A stretch of 25,784 nt of DNA from an uncultured Parasphingopyxis sp. (GTDB lineage: Bacteria > Pseudomonadota > Alphaproteobacteria > Sphingomonadales > Sphingomonadaceae), in NCBI GenBank assembly GCA_905479515.1, contig CAJQMX010000161.1, positions 1-25,784 of the forward strand. Direction: 5' to 3'. The position numbers and the translations under genes are program-made. A model generated the notes under the pieces. The model did no database searches. It was given only the letters and a program-made list of their open reading frames with translations, and was not told where the DNA came from. Shown piece after piece: positions 23,104 through 25,784 of this stretch (positions are counted from its first letter, which is position 1; the number at the start of each line of letters is the position of its first letter).

Positions 23104-23568
23104 ATGACAAGAAACCGAACCGTTCGTGCAGCGCTGATCGGCGCGGTTGCGATAGCCGCATCTGCCCTTTCCGTTCCCGCCGCGACAGCCGGCCCGAGCC
23201 AGACGAGCGGGGCCAGCGCAACCGCAGCGCCCGTGCGCGGCTCTGCCCAGCGCAGGGCGATCCTCGATGCACTGCGCCCGGCGGTGCAGGCTGAGATCGG
23301 CCCCGATATCGAGTTTGTCGTCCGCGATATTCGTGTCGTGCGCGGCTGGGCCTTTGTCTCGGCGATGCCGCAGCGCCCCGGTGGCGCGCCGATCGACGGC
23401 CACCGCTATTTCCCCTATTTCGACGAGATGGGCGGCCTCAATACGACGGCGGTTCTCCGTCTTGAGAACGGCTTCTGGACACTTGTCGACCATGCGATCG
23501 GCGCGACCGATGTCTGGTATTGCGACATGGGCCCGCCGGGCCTTACCCCGCCCTGTTCGGGATACTGA
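23104..23568 (+). CDS. Small secreted hypothetical protein
   Basis: The 154-residue protein has a signal peptide (about 1-29, ending ATAG) and a low-complexity Ser/Ala/Thr stretch. The globular domain of about 105 residues starts RAILDALRPAVQAEIG and has a GWAFVSAMPQRPGG segment and an aromatic C-terminal part. Two cysteines in the last 15 residues (YCDMGPPGLTPPC) could form a disulphide. I have seen similar hypothetical proteins in alphaproteobacteria but know no function. The ATG at 23104 with GAAGGA 7-8 bp upstream sets the start; the same frame is open further upstream over the end of the beta-propeller gene but is not coding there. Confidence 0.75.
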   Translation: MTRNRTVRAALIGAVAIAASALSVPAATAGPSQTSGASATAAPVRGSAQRRAILDALRPAVQAEIGPDIEFVVRDIRVVRGWAFVSAMPQRPGGAPIDGHRYFPYFDEMGGLNTTAVLRLENGFWTLVDHAIGATDVWYCDMGPPGLTPPCSGY

Positions 23569-23580
23569 TCGGCGGCCATG

Positions 23581-23619
23581 AAAAAAGGGCGGGGAAGCCT
23601 GTCAGCCTCCCCGCCCTTT
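23581..23619 (-). terminator. Rho-independent terminator of acnA
   Basis: AAAGGGCGGGGA (23584-23595) and TCCCCGCCCTTT (23608-23619) form a 12-bp stem around a 12-nt loop. On the minus strand it is followed by six T residues (A-run 23581-23586), 20 bp after the aconitase stop. It may also stop plus-strand transcripts, although the T-run on that side is only three bases. Confidence 0.88.
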
Positions 23620-23639
23620 CCGTCTGATTGTGCGAGCCG

Positions 23640-25784
<2,145 letters not shown>

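Overview
The window looks like a chromosomal segment of an alphaproteobacterium, most likely a sphingomonad (inference). The supporting signs are a G+C-rich right half, an EipA/DUF1134 envelope protein, many secreted proteins with short signal peptides, and a CTTCGACA(A/T)GCTCAG inverted pair of a kind I recall from Sphingomonadales intergenic regions. Part of an aconitase gene runs off the right edge.

Left part (1-10165, accessory in character). A MarR-type repressor gene (minus) and a gene for a membrane-anchored LytTR regulator (plus) are divergent. The region between them holds two dyad-symmetric sites. A gene-poor stretch (1663-2205) and an unrecognised 223-residue protein (minus) follow. 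Next is an AraC-type regulator preceded by an 11-bp inverted repeat, and then a tight plus-strand cluster, 4235-10165. In order it encodes an NmrA-like NAD(P)-binding protein, a DUF4345 membrane protein, a DUF1772 (anthrone-oxygenase-like) membrane protein, a secreted HExxH metalloprotease-like protein, a beta-lactamase-fold serine hydrolase with a C-terminal membrane anchor, a 41-residue small ORF, a pirin and a CPBP intramembrane protease. Several junctions are ATGA overlaps. This AraC-controlled cluster is the best candidate for an undescribed system. It combines redox or aromatic-handling proteins with three cell-envelope hydrolases.

Boundary (10166-11724). A serine recombinase gene has lost its catalytic N-terminus and keeps only the recombinase, zinc-ribbon and C-terminal parts. 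It is followed by four CCCTGTT-led direct repeats spaced 21-22 bp, several AACAGGG/CCCTGTT palindromes, and tRNA-Ser(GCU). The tRNA 3' end faces the recombinase remnant, which fits a decayed island border.

Right part (11930-25784, core in character). The genes are eipA, rarD, pyrC (minus, revised GTG start), ygfZ, a secreted esterase, a DUF389 membrane protein (minus), a TetR regulator, a secreted M28 peptidase, a secreted beta-propeller protein and a small secreted protein. The beta-propeller gene has two mutually exclusive RNA foldings over its ribosome binding site. A strong hairpin terminator serves acnA (minus, 5' end outside the window).

All family names come from reading motifs and overall sequence character without database searches. 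Base-composition statements are by eye.
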